Assembly (NCBI GenBank): GCA_022845895.1
Contig: AP025573.1
Location: forward strand, 3,444,501-3,508,500
Source of the DNA: Lachnospiraceae bacterium
GTDB lineage: Bacteria; Bacillota; Clostridia; Lachnospirales; Lachnospiraceae
DNA length: 64,000 nt
Direction: 5' to 3'
Part shown: positions 49,286 through 56,456 of the stretch, in pieces
How positions within the stretch are numbered: the stretch's first letter is position 1
How the letters are laid out: every line of letters begins with the position of its first letter
Made by a program: the position numbers and the translations under genes
Notes under the pieces: generated by a model
What the model was told of the DNA's origin: nothing
Seen by the model: only the letters and a program-made list of their open reading frames with translations
Databases searched by the model: none

Positions 49286-50050
49286 TCAATTACGATGATA
49301 CGTCTTCATTGAAACAGCAAAACTTATAACGCTTAATCCTATGCACCATGCGAATGCCAGCCATAGACGATTCCCCAAAGGCAAATCAAGTGTCAAAGCT
49401 CTTAAACTATCTATCATGGGTGTCATAGGCTGTGTTGCAGCGAGCCAGCCAACACCGCCTGGCATCGTGTCAACGGGAGCAAATCCCGAACTTATAAAAG
49501 GTAGGATGAAGAGGGGGAACAGTAGTCCGGCTGCTCCCTCTGCCGACTTTGATATCGTCCCGCAAAGTACAGCGATTAGCGTAAATGTAATATTTATCAA
49601 CAAAAGAAGTACTATAACCAAAAGCCAATCTACAAGCCCTGCTTGTGGTCTAAAGCCAAGAAGAGGTGCCGTTGCCATGATGACGGCGTTTGAAATCATA
49701 CCTCGTATCACTCCGGCACCTGTATGACCAATCAGCACAGCAGATTTTGAGATAGACATACAGCGAAACCGGTCTATAATCCCCTTTGTCATGTCCGCCG
49801 TAATATTCATTGCCGAATATTGAGATGCCTGAGCGATACTTTGAAAAATAATTCCCGGCACAATAAAATCAATGTAATTATAATCCCCTACATTGGATAT
49901 GCTGCCAAATACCGTACCAAATAAAAGAATGAGGCAAAATGGTATCACCGTTGCCGTCAGGAGTGTTTCAGGATTTCGCAGAGATATAATTAAACAACGT
50001 TTGAACATAACCCATGTATCTAGAAAAATATTTTTATTAGATTTTTTCAT
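49286..50050 (-). CDS. ABC-2 type permease (DrrB-like exporter)
   Basis: A 254-residue membrane protein with six hydrophobic helices, including LLTATVIPFCLILLFGTVFG, VIVLLLLINITFTLIAVLCG and FAWCIGLSVISFAVSMKTY. It belongs to the ABC-2 family that exports drugs or lipids with a DrrA-like ATPase. The ATG at 50050 (MKKSNKN) follows AAGGAG and overlaps the ATPase gene by 14 bases; a start at 50077 is possible. The cassette is more AT-rich than its neighbours, suggesting later arrival. Confidence 0.88.
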   Translation of the reverse strand: MKKSNKNIFLDTWVMFKRCLIISLRNPETLLTATVIPFCLILLFGTVFGSISNVGDYNYIDFIVPGIIFQSIAQASQYSAMNITADMTKGIIDRFRCMSISKSAVLIGHTGAGVIRGMISNAVIMATAPLLGFRPQAGLVDWLLVIVLLLLINITFTLIAVLCGTISKSAEGAAGLLFPLFILPFISSGFAPVDTMPGGVGWLAATQPMTPMIDSLRALTLDLPLGNRLWLAFAWCIGLSVISFAVSMKTYHRN

Positions 50051-50891
50051 GTTGAGTTCTCTCCTTTCTTTCATCAATTAGTGTTAAAAATACATCTTCT
50101 AATGAGGGTAAATTTTGTTCTATGCTGTCGGCAGAAATTCCATGTTCCGTTAAGAGCTTTATCGCTGTATTGGCTTTTATCTCACTGTCAAAATTCAGCC
50201 GCACCCCTCTCTCGGGCATTCTTTCTTTCAGGTACTTCGGCGTACCCTCTGCAATAATTTTACCGCCATGTAAAATAGCAATATAATCCGCAAGGTATTC
50301 TGCTTCTTCTAAATATTGTGTGGTAAGAAACACAGTTGTCCCTTTCTTTGCCAAATCTCTTACCAACTCCCACATGGCAATACGGTTTTGTGGGTCAAGC
50401 CCTGTTGTAGGTTCGTCAAGAAAAAGCACTTCTGGGTTTCCCATAAGGCTCATTGCTATATCGAGCCTGCGTCGCATACCGCCCGAATAGGTAGACACTT
50501 TTTTGTTGGCAGCATCTTCTAATCTCGAAAAGGACAGCCACTCGTCTACGGTGCTTTTGAGGTTTGGCAGACGTTTCAGCGCTCCAATGAGCATTAGATT
50601 TTCTCTGCCTGTCAAAATTTCATCTACCGCCACAAATTGTCCTGTCAGACTAATGCACTCCCGTACATAATCGCCATTTGTCGCTATATCAAATCCATTA
50701 ATAACAGCACTTCCACCGTCTGATTTCAGTAGTGTAGAGAGAATTTTGATAACGGTTGTTTTTCCCGCTCCGTTTGAGCCGAGCAGGGCAAAGATACTGC
50801 CTTTGTCAATAGTAAAACTGACATCTTTCAAAACAGGGGTTGCTTTATACGATTTTTGCAACCCAGATACTTCAATTATTTTTTCTGGCAT
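50037..50891 (-). CDS. ABC transporter ATPase (DrrA-like)
   Basis: A 284-residue ATPase. Walker A is GSNGAGKTTV, signature YSGGMRRRLDIA, Walker B VLFLDEPTTGLD, switch His replaced by Gln in TTQYLEEAEYLADY as in DrrA-type subunits (usual form TTQYLEEADQLAD). The start at 50891 is 7 bases after AGGAG; an ATG at 50897 is too close. It is the first gene of the two-gene exporter operon controlled by the operator at 50909-50924. Confidence 0.92.
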   Translation of the reverse strand: MPEKIIEVSGLQKSYKATPVLKDVSFTIDKGSIFALLGSNGAGKTTVIKILSTLLKSDGGSAVINGFDIATNGDYVRECISLTGQFVAVDEILTGRENLMLIGALKRLPNLKSTVDEWLSFSRLEDAANKKVSTYSGGMRRRLDIAMSLMGNPEVLFLDEPTTGLDPQNRIAMWELVRDLAKKGTTVFLTTQYLEEAEYLADYIAILHGGKIIAEGTPKYLKERMPERGVRLNFDSEIKANTAIKLLTEHGISADSIEQNLPSLEDVFLTLIDERKERTQHEKI

Positions 50892-50908
50892 AATCATTCT
50901 CCTTTTAT

Positions 50909-50924
50909 ATACATACGTATGTAT
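50909..50924. promoter_or_regulatory. TetR operator at the exporter promoter
   Basis: A perfect 16-bp palindrome ATACATACGTATGTAT, 18 bases upstream of the ATPase start. It shares ACATACG(T/C)ATGTATGTTA with the site upstream of the TetR gene (51649-51665). Confidence 0.7.
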
Positions 50925-50974
50925 GTTAATGGTGTAAATTTTACTGCCTATCGAAAGGCAGTAAAAATATAAAT

Positions 50975-51631
50975 CTATTCTTTTTTAAATTCCTTCCTAC
51001 CAAGTGCAAAATAGATTTCTTTCATTTCATCATCCATGATAAGAACACCAAGCGATGCCACGAGTTGTTCAAAGAACGAAATTTTATCTATATACTCTTC
51101 ATAAGACACTTCTAATAAGTATGGACTGAGCCATGAGGCAACAAGCCAGGCAATCGTTTGTGATGCCTGTTTCGGAAAGGATACATGCATGGAGCCATCT
51201 TTGTTTCCCTCAATCAATAGCTTTTCAATGTAAGCAGCCATTACAGTTACTTGAAAAATTATCTCGTTTTTAAAAACAATAGGGTCACTTGATAGCTCCT
51301 TTATTTGCTTTCTCATACTCTCGCTGGCATCCAAGTGGGAGCGCAGGCTAAGTTTGGCTGCAAAGCGAAGCTTTTCAAGAGCATTAAGTCCTTTTTGTTT
51401 ATAAGCGAGTAGATATGGGTTATCATCATTTTCTTCAAAGGCTTTGTACATAACTCCTGCAATCAATTCTTCCCGGGATTTAAAATAATGGTAAAATGCT
51501 CCCCGTGTTACTCCAACTTCCTTTACAACATCTTCAACTTTCACATTTTCCAGTCCCTTTTCAGCAAAAAGGCGCATAGCAGTTTCTAATATGTCCTGCT
51601 TAGTTTTTTGGTCTGGGTCGCGCCGCGGCAT
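50975..51631 (-). CDS. TetR/AcrR-family repressor of the ABC exporter
   Basis: A 218-residue TetR protein. The N-terminal helix-turn-helix is ILETAMRLFAEKGLENVKVE with VGVTRGAFYHYFKSREEL; the C-terminal ligand domain is helical and divergent. The ATG at 51631 (MPRRDPDQ) follows CAGGAGG; a frame to 51721 has no ribosome site. Two copies of one palindromic operator lie upstream of this gene and of the exporter genes, so it represses itself and the exporter. Ligand unknown, probably the exported compound. Confidence 0.92.
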   Translation of the reverse strand: MPRRDPDQKTKQDILETAMRLFAEKGLENVKVEDVVKEVGVTRGAFYHYFKSREELIAGVMYKAFEENDDNPYLLAYKQKGLNALEKLRFAAKLSLRSHLDASESMRKQIKELSSDPIVFKNEIIFQVTVMAAYIEKLLIEGNKDGSMHVSFPKQASQTIAWLVASWLSPYLLEVSYEEYIDKISFFEQLVASLGVLIMDDEMKEIYFALGRKEFKKE

Positions 51632-51646
51632 AGTGTCCACCTCCTG

Positions 51647-51665
51647 TACATACGCATGTATGTTA
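51647..51665. promoter_or_regulatory. TetR operator at the regulator's own promoter
   Basis: TACATACGCATGTA, a 14-bp palindrome with one mismatched pair, continuing TGTTA as in the exporter site. It lies just upstream of the ribosome site of the TetR gene, as expected for autoregulation. Confidence 0.65.
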
Positions 51666-51765
51666 TTAAGATTATAGCCTTTAGCTTTGCTTTTGTCAAT
51701 CAAAAACACCATAAGTCCCAATAGGCAGGCACTAAAGGCGCAGAAATCCCTTTATTCAAACCTTC

Positions 51766-52773
51766 TTATATACTGTTCACACTGTCTCTTACAATCAGCT
51801 TTGTCCCCAACCTTATCTTCTCACCGTAAGGTCTGTCTCCGCGCAGTTTAGAGAGGAGGCACTGCACCGCGGCGATCCCGACGCCTTCTTCACCGACTTC
51901 AATCGTCGTTATCTTAGGCTCGGTGAACAACGAGATATCCCTGTTGTCAAACCCTACGACCGATACATCCTCCGGAATGCGGATTCCCCTCTTCTTCATC
52001 GCATTCACGACTCTGCAGACAAGCAGGTCGTTATCGCCTGCAAACGCCGTAGGCAGTCGTCCTGCCTGTTCCAGATACTGCAGCGCGTCTCTCTCCGTAT
52101 CCGCTTCGCTATAGCCAACTTCCATCACATATTCAGGATGCATTACAAGCCCTTGCTCCTCCAAGGCTTTTTTATATACGTCAAAACGTTCATCAAAGCT
52201 GTCAATCTTATACGTACTTTTTATATATCCTATCTCCCGGTGACCCCTGTCCACAAGGCAGCCAATTGCCTGCCGGATGCCGAGCTGGTTATCTATCGTA
52301 ACCGTATCCACACCTTCACCGAAAAAAGAATTATCCATATACACACATGGAATATCCAGGCTGCCGAAGATACGAAGATTCTCGGGATACATTTCCACCG
52401 CATATATAATCAAGCCGTCATACTGCGCATTTTTAATCACCTGAATCCGCTCTTCTTCATCTTCCGGATTCATATATATGATTCCCATCTCATATTCAGA
52501 CTCCTGGATGACCCTGTTGATTGCTTCGAGCCAGTATAAGAAAAAAGGAAACTCATCAATAATCTTGCCCGTTCTCTTATATACGACAAAACCGAGCCTT
52601 TTTACAGTCACCGTTTCATTTTTCAGAAGATAATCACATTCAAGCTCTTGAATCTTTTCCAGAATCTCCCTTCTCCTCGCCTCGCTAACCCCCGGTTTAT
52701 GGTTCAGCACGAGCGAAACCGTAGCTGTGGAGACATGCAAGGCTTCTGCTATGTCCTTCGCTGTATATTTCAT
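51766..52773 (-). CDS. LacI-family transcriptional repressor
   Basis: A 335-residue LacI/GalR regulator. The N-terminal helix-turn-helix and hinge read KYTAKDIAEALHVSTATVSL and VLNHKPGVSEARR; the sugar-binding domain follows (YDGLIIYAVEMYPENLRIFG, TVTIDNQLGIRQAIG, SVVGFDNRDISLFTEP). The ATG at 52773 is preferred over 52803 because the HTH starts there. It is the last gene before palindromic repeat copy 5 and the DhaK-DhaL gene in the same direction; regulation of that kinase or of the long operon behind it is the likely job. Confidence 0.92.
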   Translation of the reverse strand: MKYTAKDIAEALHVSTATVSLVLNHKPGVSEARRREILEKIQELECDYLLKNETVTVKRLGFVVYKRTGKIIDEFPFFLYWLEAINRVIQESEYEMGIIYMNPEDEEERIQVIKNAQYDGLIIYAVEMYPENLRIFGSLDIPCVYMDNSFFGEGVDTVTIDNQLGIRQAIGCLVDRGHREIGYIKSTYKIDSFDERFDVYKKALEEQGLVMHPEYVMEVGYSEADTERDALQYLEQAGRLPTAFAGDNDLLVCRVVNAMKKRGIRIPEDVSVVGFDNRDISLFTEPKITTIEVGEEGVGIAAVQCLLSKLRGDRPYGEKIRLGTKLIVRDSVNSI

Positions 52774-52850
52774 ACCTTTACCCTTCCTTGCTCCATAAGT
52801 CAATGCCTATATATTATACATGAAAATGCACAAAAGATAAAGGCTTTCAC

Positions 52851-52936
52851 GAAACAGGGACAGGGGAAAACGAATTGGGGACGGAGGAAATTTAAATTTC
52901 CTCCGTCCCCAATTCGTTTTCCCCTGTCCCTGTTTC
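52851..52936. repeat. Palindromic intergenic repeat, copy 5 (perfect 86-bp palindrome)
   Basis: The bases 52851-52893 and 52894-52936 are exact inverted complements, with no loop. The core AATTGGGGACGGAGGAAATT is that of copies 3 and 4, but the outer arms are different (GAAACAGGGACAGGGG). A TTTTGGGGTGTCCC tail on the right (to about 52951) restores the outer block of the family. It separates the DhaK-DhaL stop (52955) from the LacI gene. Confidence 0.92.
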
Positions 52937-52954
52937 ATTTTGGGGTGTCCCTTT

Positions 52955-54712
52955 TTATCCTTCTACAAATTCGCGCATCCCCTGGAAGATGAGCCATACG
53001 GAGGTAGCTCCTGCATCCTGGTATCCGATGGCGCGCTCCATGAGCGACTTGGCACGTCCGAATTTGGCGGTATAGTTCTTCGTATCCTCGACGCCCTGTC
53101 TTGCAGCTTCTTCTGCTGCCCTCAGCATTTCGAGCAGTCCTTTTTCACTGTTGGCCTCCATAGCGTCTACAGCGGGCGCCAGGGCGTCTACCATCGTCTT
53201 GTCCCCGACTTCCGCTTTGCCGCGCTCCTGGATAGCTGCCAGGCTCTTTCGCTCCATCCCGGCCAGGTCTTCTGCGGTGATAGATGCTTTTGGCTCTGCG
53301 CCTTTTGCCCCTGCCAGGTACAGGCTCCCGAAGATGACGCCGGATGCGCCGCCCATGGACATGAGCATCGCCTTTCCCGCCGCCTCGAATATAGCGTAGG
53401 CGTTCTCTTCGCCTTCCATCTTAAGCAGCCTGGCCTTCGCCTTCTTCATGCCGCCGGCCATTCCGATGCCGTGGTCCCCGTCACCGATGGCACTGTCAAT
53501 CTCGGTCAGATAGGGCTTCTTTGCAATCACTTTGTCCGCGATGTAGATAAGCATCTCCCTCGCATCTTCCGCCGTCAGTTCCGTGAGCGTCCCTTCCTTC
53601 TGTCTGGATACGCATGGTTCCGCCACCTCTTGTACGACAGCCGAATCCTCTTCATCTTCGCGCGTTTCCACATCCGCCTCTTCTTCCTCCGTCGTCTCAT
53701 AAGAGCTGCCTGTCAGCTCCCCTTTGGCATAATACGGACACCAGCACGGCATGTCGTAATATTTCTTCAGTTCCTCATCCAGCTGAAACAAAGTGATAGA
53801 GAATCCGCCCATCTCCTGGCTCGTGCAATAATTGTTCAAATCTGCATCGTATACTTTGACACCGTCCCTGTCCAGAAGCTCCTTCACTTTGCGGAACACG
53901 ATTGCAAGCTCCGTTATCGTCGTGGAACCAAGTCCGTTCACAAGCACGCACACCTCGTCACCCTCTGCCAGATTCGTGTCCTCTTTAATCTGGTCATACA
54001 TCTTCTCGGCGAGGACGTCTGCAGGCTGCCATTTGGTCCGAAGGACACCCCGCTCCCCGTGCAATCCCATTCCGTATTCAATCTCATCTTCTCCAAGTTC
54101 AAATATCGGCTTATCCACACCCGGGAGCTGTGCCGGGGCAGTCGCCACGCCTATCGTATTCGTGTGGTCCCTCGCCTTTTCCGCTATCCTTGTCACTTCT
54201 TCCAGATTAAGGCCGGCATCACATGCCGCTCCGGCAGTCTTTACGACATACACATCGCCGGCAATTCCACGCCGGTCCGATATCCTGTCCCTGGGCGCGC
54301 TCGCCACATCGTCCCACACACGCACATGGGCTGTCCTGATACCGTCGTCATTCAGGAATTCTTCTCCCATGTCAAAGTTCAGATTATCTCCCGCATAGCA
54401 GCCGTATACGAAGAGCACACCCCTGCCGTTGTCGACAGCCCTGGCCGTCTCATACACCGTATTCGGGTCCGGAGACGCAAATATATTGCCACAGGCTGCC
54501 GCATCTGCAAGCCCTTTCCCGACAAATCCCGAGAACATAGGCTCATGTCCGCTGCCTCCGCCGATGACAAGCGCCACCTTGTCTTTTCTCCTCTGTTTTA
54601 ATATGACCCCGTTCACTTCTGGATGTTTCCTGTAATATCTGCTGTAAGCACTGATATAGCCTTCCATCATTTCCTGCACTACATTGTCTGCATCATTGAT
54701 TATCTTTCTCAT
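52955..54712 (-). CDS. DhaK-DhaL fusion kinase (dihydroxyacetone/erythrulose kinase type)
   Basis: A 585-residue ATP-dependent kinase. Residues 1-330 are DhaK with GGGSGHEPMFSGFVGKGLAD and the substrate-binding His in GMGLHGERGV. An acidic Glu-rich linker (about 340-365) follows, then DhaL with the metal-ATP motif EIDSAIGDGDHGIGMAGG and MGGASGVIFGSL. Fused enzymes of this kind phosphorylate dihydroxyacetone, D-glyceraldehyde, or in tetritol pathways D- or L-erythrulose (DerK/LerK). With an EltD-like dehydrogenase at 45617, erythrulose is a serious candidate. No PTS partner (DhaM) is present, so ATP is the donor. Confidence 0.92.
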   Translation of the reverse strand: MRKIINDADNVVQEMMEGYISAYSRYYRKHPEVNGVILKQRRKDKVALVIGGGSGHEPMFSGFVGKGLADAAACGNIFASPDPNTVYETARAVDNGRGVLFVYGCYAGDNLNFDMGEEFLNDDGIRTAHVRVWDDVASAPRDRISDRRGIAGDVYVVKTAGAACDAGLNLEEVTRIAEKARDHTNTIGVATAPAQLPGVDKPIFELGEDEIEYGMGLHGERGVLRTKWQPADVLAEKMYDQIKEDTNLAEGDEVCVLVNGLGSTTITELAIVFRKVKELLDRDGVKVYDADLNNYCTSQEMGGFSITLFQLDEELKKYYDMPCWCPYYAKGELTGSSYETTEEEEADVETREDEEDSAVVQEVAEPCVSRQKEGTLTELTAEDAREMLIYIADKVIAKKPYLTEIDSAIGDGDHGIGMAGGMKKAKARLLKMEGEENAYAIFEAAGKAMLMSMGGASGVIFGSLYLAGAKGAEPKASITAEDLAGMERKSLAAIQERGKAEVGDKTMVDALAPAVDAMEANSEKGLLEMLRAAEEAARQGVEDTKNYTAKFGRAKSLMERAIGYQDAGATSVWLIFQGMREFVEG

Positions 54713-54853
54713 CGCTCAACCTCACTTTTCGTCCATATTCCGTGCGTGGCCGCCTTCCGCAAGACATAGAAGCCGCCCAAAGCACGATGATATCATTGGC
54801 GCCTGGCTCATGCGTCTATTATATCATGTTCCATAAATAATTGGAATTCACCT

Positions 54854-55438
54854 TCAATTATCTGGTAAGTTTAGTAATGTGTCCTGCCAAAGCGCATCCA
54901 TACGTCTGTGCCCTTCTTCTGACGGATGGATGCCGTCCAGATAAAATGCATCCAGACCGCTGGAATCAGCAGGAACGCATTCCCAGAAGTCAACGACAGG
55001 TATACGGAAGCTCTCGCCAAAGCGCAGCAGCCACTCCCGGTATCTTCCAAGCTGCCTTCTGACATTCTCTCCAGATGCAAATGCTGTCCATTCTTTTGCA
55101 AGCCCCGGCTCATATACGGGAAGAGGGACACCCACAAAGGGGCGGATGCTATGATGCAGGCTGCGGAATACCATGGCCGCCAGGCTGCTTTCCGCCTCCG
55201 AAATACTCCCGGAAAAGAAGATGTCGTTGCTCCCGCCCATTATAAATACCATATCCGGCCTGCTGCCTGCCACATCCGTCTCGAATCTGGACAGCATGCC
55301 GCCTGCCGTATCTCCGCTTATTCCCTTATTGATAATCTCACAGCCAGTCATTGCACGCGAAGCAAGGGCAGTCCAGACGGATGCCCTCTTCACGCCATAT
55401 CCATATGTAAGACTGTCACCTAAGCAAACAATTCTCAT
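54854..55438 (-). CDS. SGNH/GDSL-family hydrolase
   Basis: A 194-residue esterase-fold protein. Block I is CLGDSLTYGYG (nucleophile Ser), block II has the Gly in KGISGDT, block III is IMGGSNDIFF, block V is LDGIHPSEEGH with the Asp-His pair. It has no signal peptide and is probably cytosolic. It acts on an ester or acetyl group; the substrate is unknown. The ATG at 55438 fits the family; a frame to 55510 overlaps lplA. It lies 16 bases after the lipoate-ligase stop, so it is the tail of the long operon. Confidence 0.88.
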   Translation of the reverse strand: MRIVCLGDSLTYGYGVKRASVWTALASRAMTGCEIINKGISGDTAGGMLSRFETDVAGSRPDMVFIMGGSNDIFFSGSISEAESSLAAMVFRSLHHSIRPFVGVPLPVYEPGLAKEWTAFASGENVRRQLGRYREWLLRFGESFRIPVVDFWECVPADSSGLDAFYLDGIHPSEEGHRRMDALWQDTLLNLPDN

Positions 55439-55454
55439 GTACCTTCCCTCTGTA

Positions 55455-56456
55455 TCATTCCGGAACGCAGCAGATGCACGCCGCAACTTCCTCTGCCCCG
55501 ATAGTTCCAAAGTAATCCCTGATCCTGAAGTCCCGGAGCACCTCCAGCACCTCTTCGTACCGGTACCTGCAGCCCGTCAGTCCATCCGCCACCTCAGAAG
55601 CCGGCCTAAGAGCCATGAAGTCCCCGTACATCAGGCATTCCTCTATCCTGCCTTCCCGCACGTTCATATACACTTCCACCGTGCCGCCCTCATACTTTTT
55701 ATAGTTATGAATTGCGCAGTTGATCGGCTGTCCGTAATTCCACTCCCACGTCTCATATTTATCCCGTTTCAATCTTTCTATCCCGGCAAGCTCATCCTCT
55801 GTCAGGGCAAGCATCTCATAGCCTGCATCATCAAGCATCTTGCAGGCAAGCCGCTCTTTGAGCACTTCAATCGTAACTTCTTCGGGCATATAATCCCTGA
55901 TATTGCCGACACGGCTCTTTACCGACTTGACCGCTTTGGAGTTGAACTTCTCGCTTCTTACATGCAGGCTTTTGGAAACGACGGACAGATCAGAGTCAAA
56001 AAGCAGGCATCCGTGGTGGAGAATCCTGTTCTGAAAGATTCTCTGCGCGGTACCGGATACCTTCTTCCCTTCTATCATGATATCATTACGGCCGCTGAAC
56101 CTGGCCACAGCCCCCAGCTCCCTCAGTACCTCCACGACAGGCTCGGTAAAATACCTCATTTCATCCCGGTCATCTTCCCCCCTGTCCGCGATGACGGAAT
56201 AGTTCAGATTGCCCAGGTCGTGGTACACCGTTCCGCCTCCGGTCGTCCTGCGGACTACCCGGATACCGTGTTCTTTCACATACTGCTGGTTAATCTCCTC
56301 CATAGTATTCTGGTGCCTTCCGACTACGATAGTGTTGTCATTCTGCCAGAGCATGACGATGACACCTTCCATATGATGTGTCAGGAGATATTCCTCCAGC
56401 GCAAGGTTATAATAGGGATTGGTACTATCATTTACAACAAGGTAATTATTTTTCAT
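55455..56456 (-). CDS. lplA: Lipoate-protein ligase A
   Basis: A 333-residue ligase that adenylates lipoate and attaches it to lipoyl-domain lysines. VGRHQNTMEEIN, RRTTGGGTVYHDLGNLNYS and the lysine in GKKVSGTAQRI are the family motifs; a C-terminal accessory domain is present. It overlaps the FGGY kinase gene by 11 bases, so it belongs to the long E1-E2-E3 operon and surely serves the E2 protein encoded there, allowing use of salvaged lipoate. Confidence 0.94.
   Translation of the reverse strand: MKNNYLVVNDSTNPYYNLALEEYLLTHHMEGVIVMLWQNDNTIVVGRHQNTMEEINQQYVKEHGIRVVRRTTGGGTVYHDLGNLNYSVIADRGEDDRDEMRYFTEPVVEVLRELGAVARFSGRNDIMIEGKKVSGTAQRIFQNRILHHGCLLFDSDLSVVSKSLHVRSEKFNSKAVKSVKSRVGNIRDYMPEEVTIEVLKERLACKMLDDAGYEMLALTEDELAGIERLKRDKYETWEWNYGQPINCAIHNYKKYEGGTVEVYMNVREGRIEECLMYGDFMALRPASEVADGLTGCRYRYEEVLEVLRDFRIRDYFGTIGAEEVAACICCVPE

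Noticed and set aside
36051..52936. CRISPR array or insertion-sequence ends as explanation of the GGGGACGG repeats
   Set aside because: The copies are far apart, are self-palindromic, have no spacers of regular length, and flank no transposase gene.
52940..54601. 553-codon plus-strand frame
   Set aside because: It is antisense to the DhaK-DhaL gene and has the Cys/His/Arg-rich composition typical of antisense shadows; the minus strand holds all kinase motifs.
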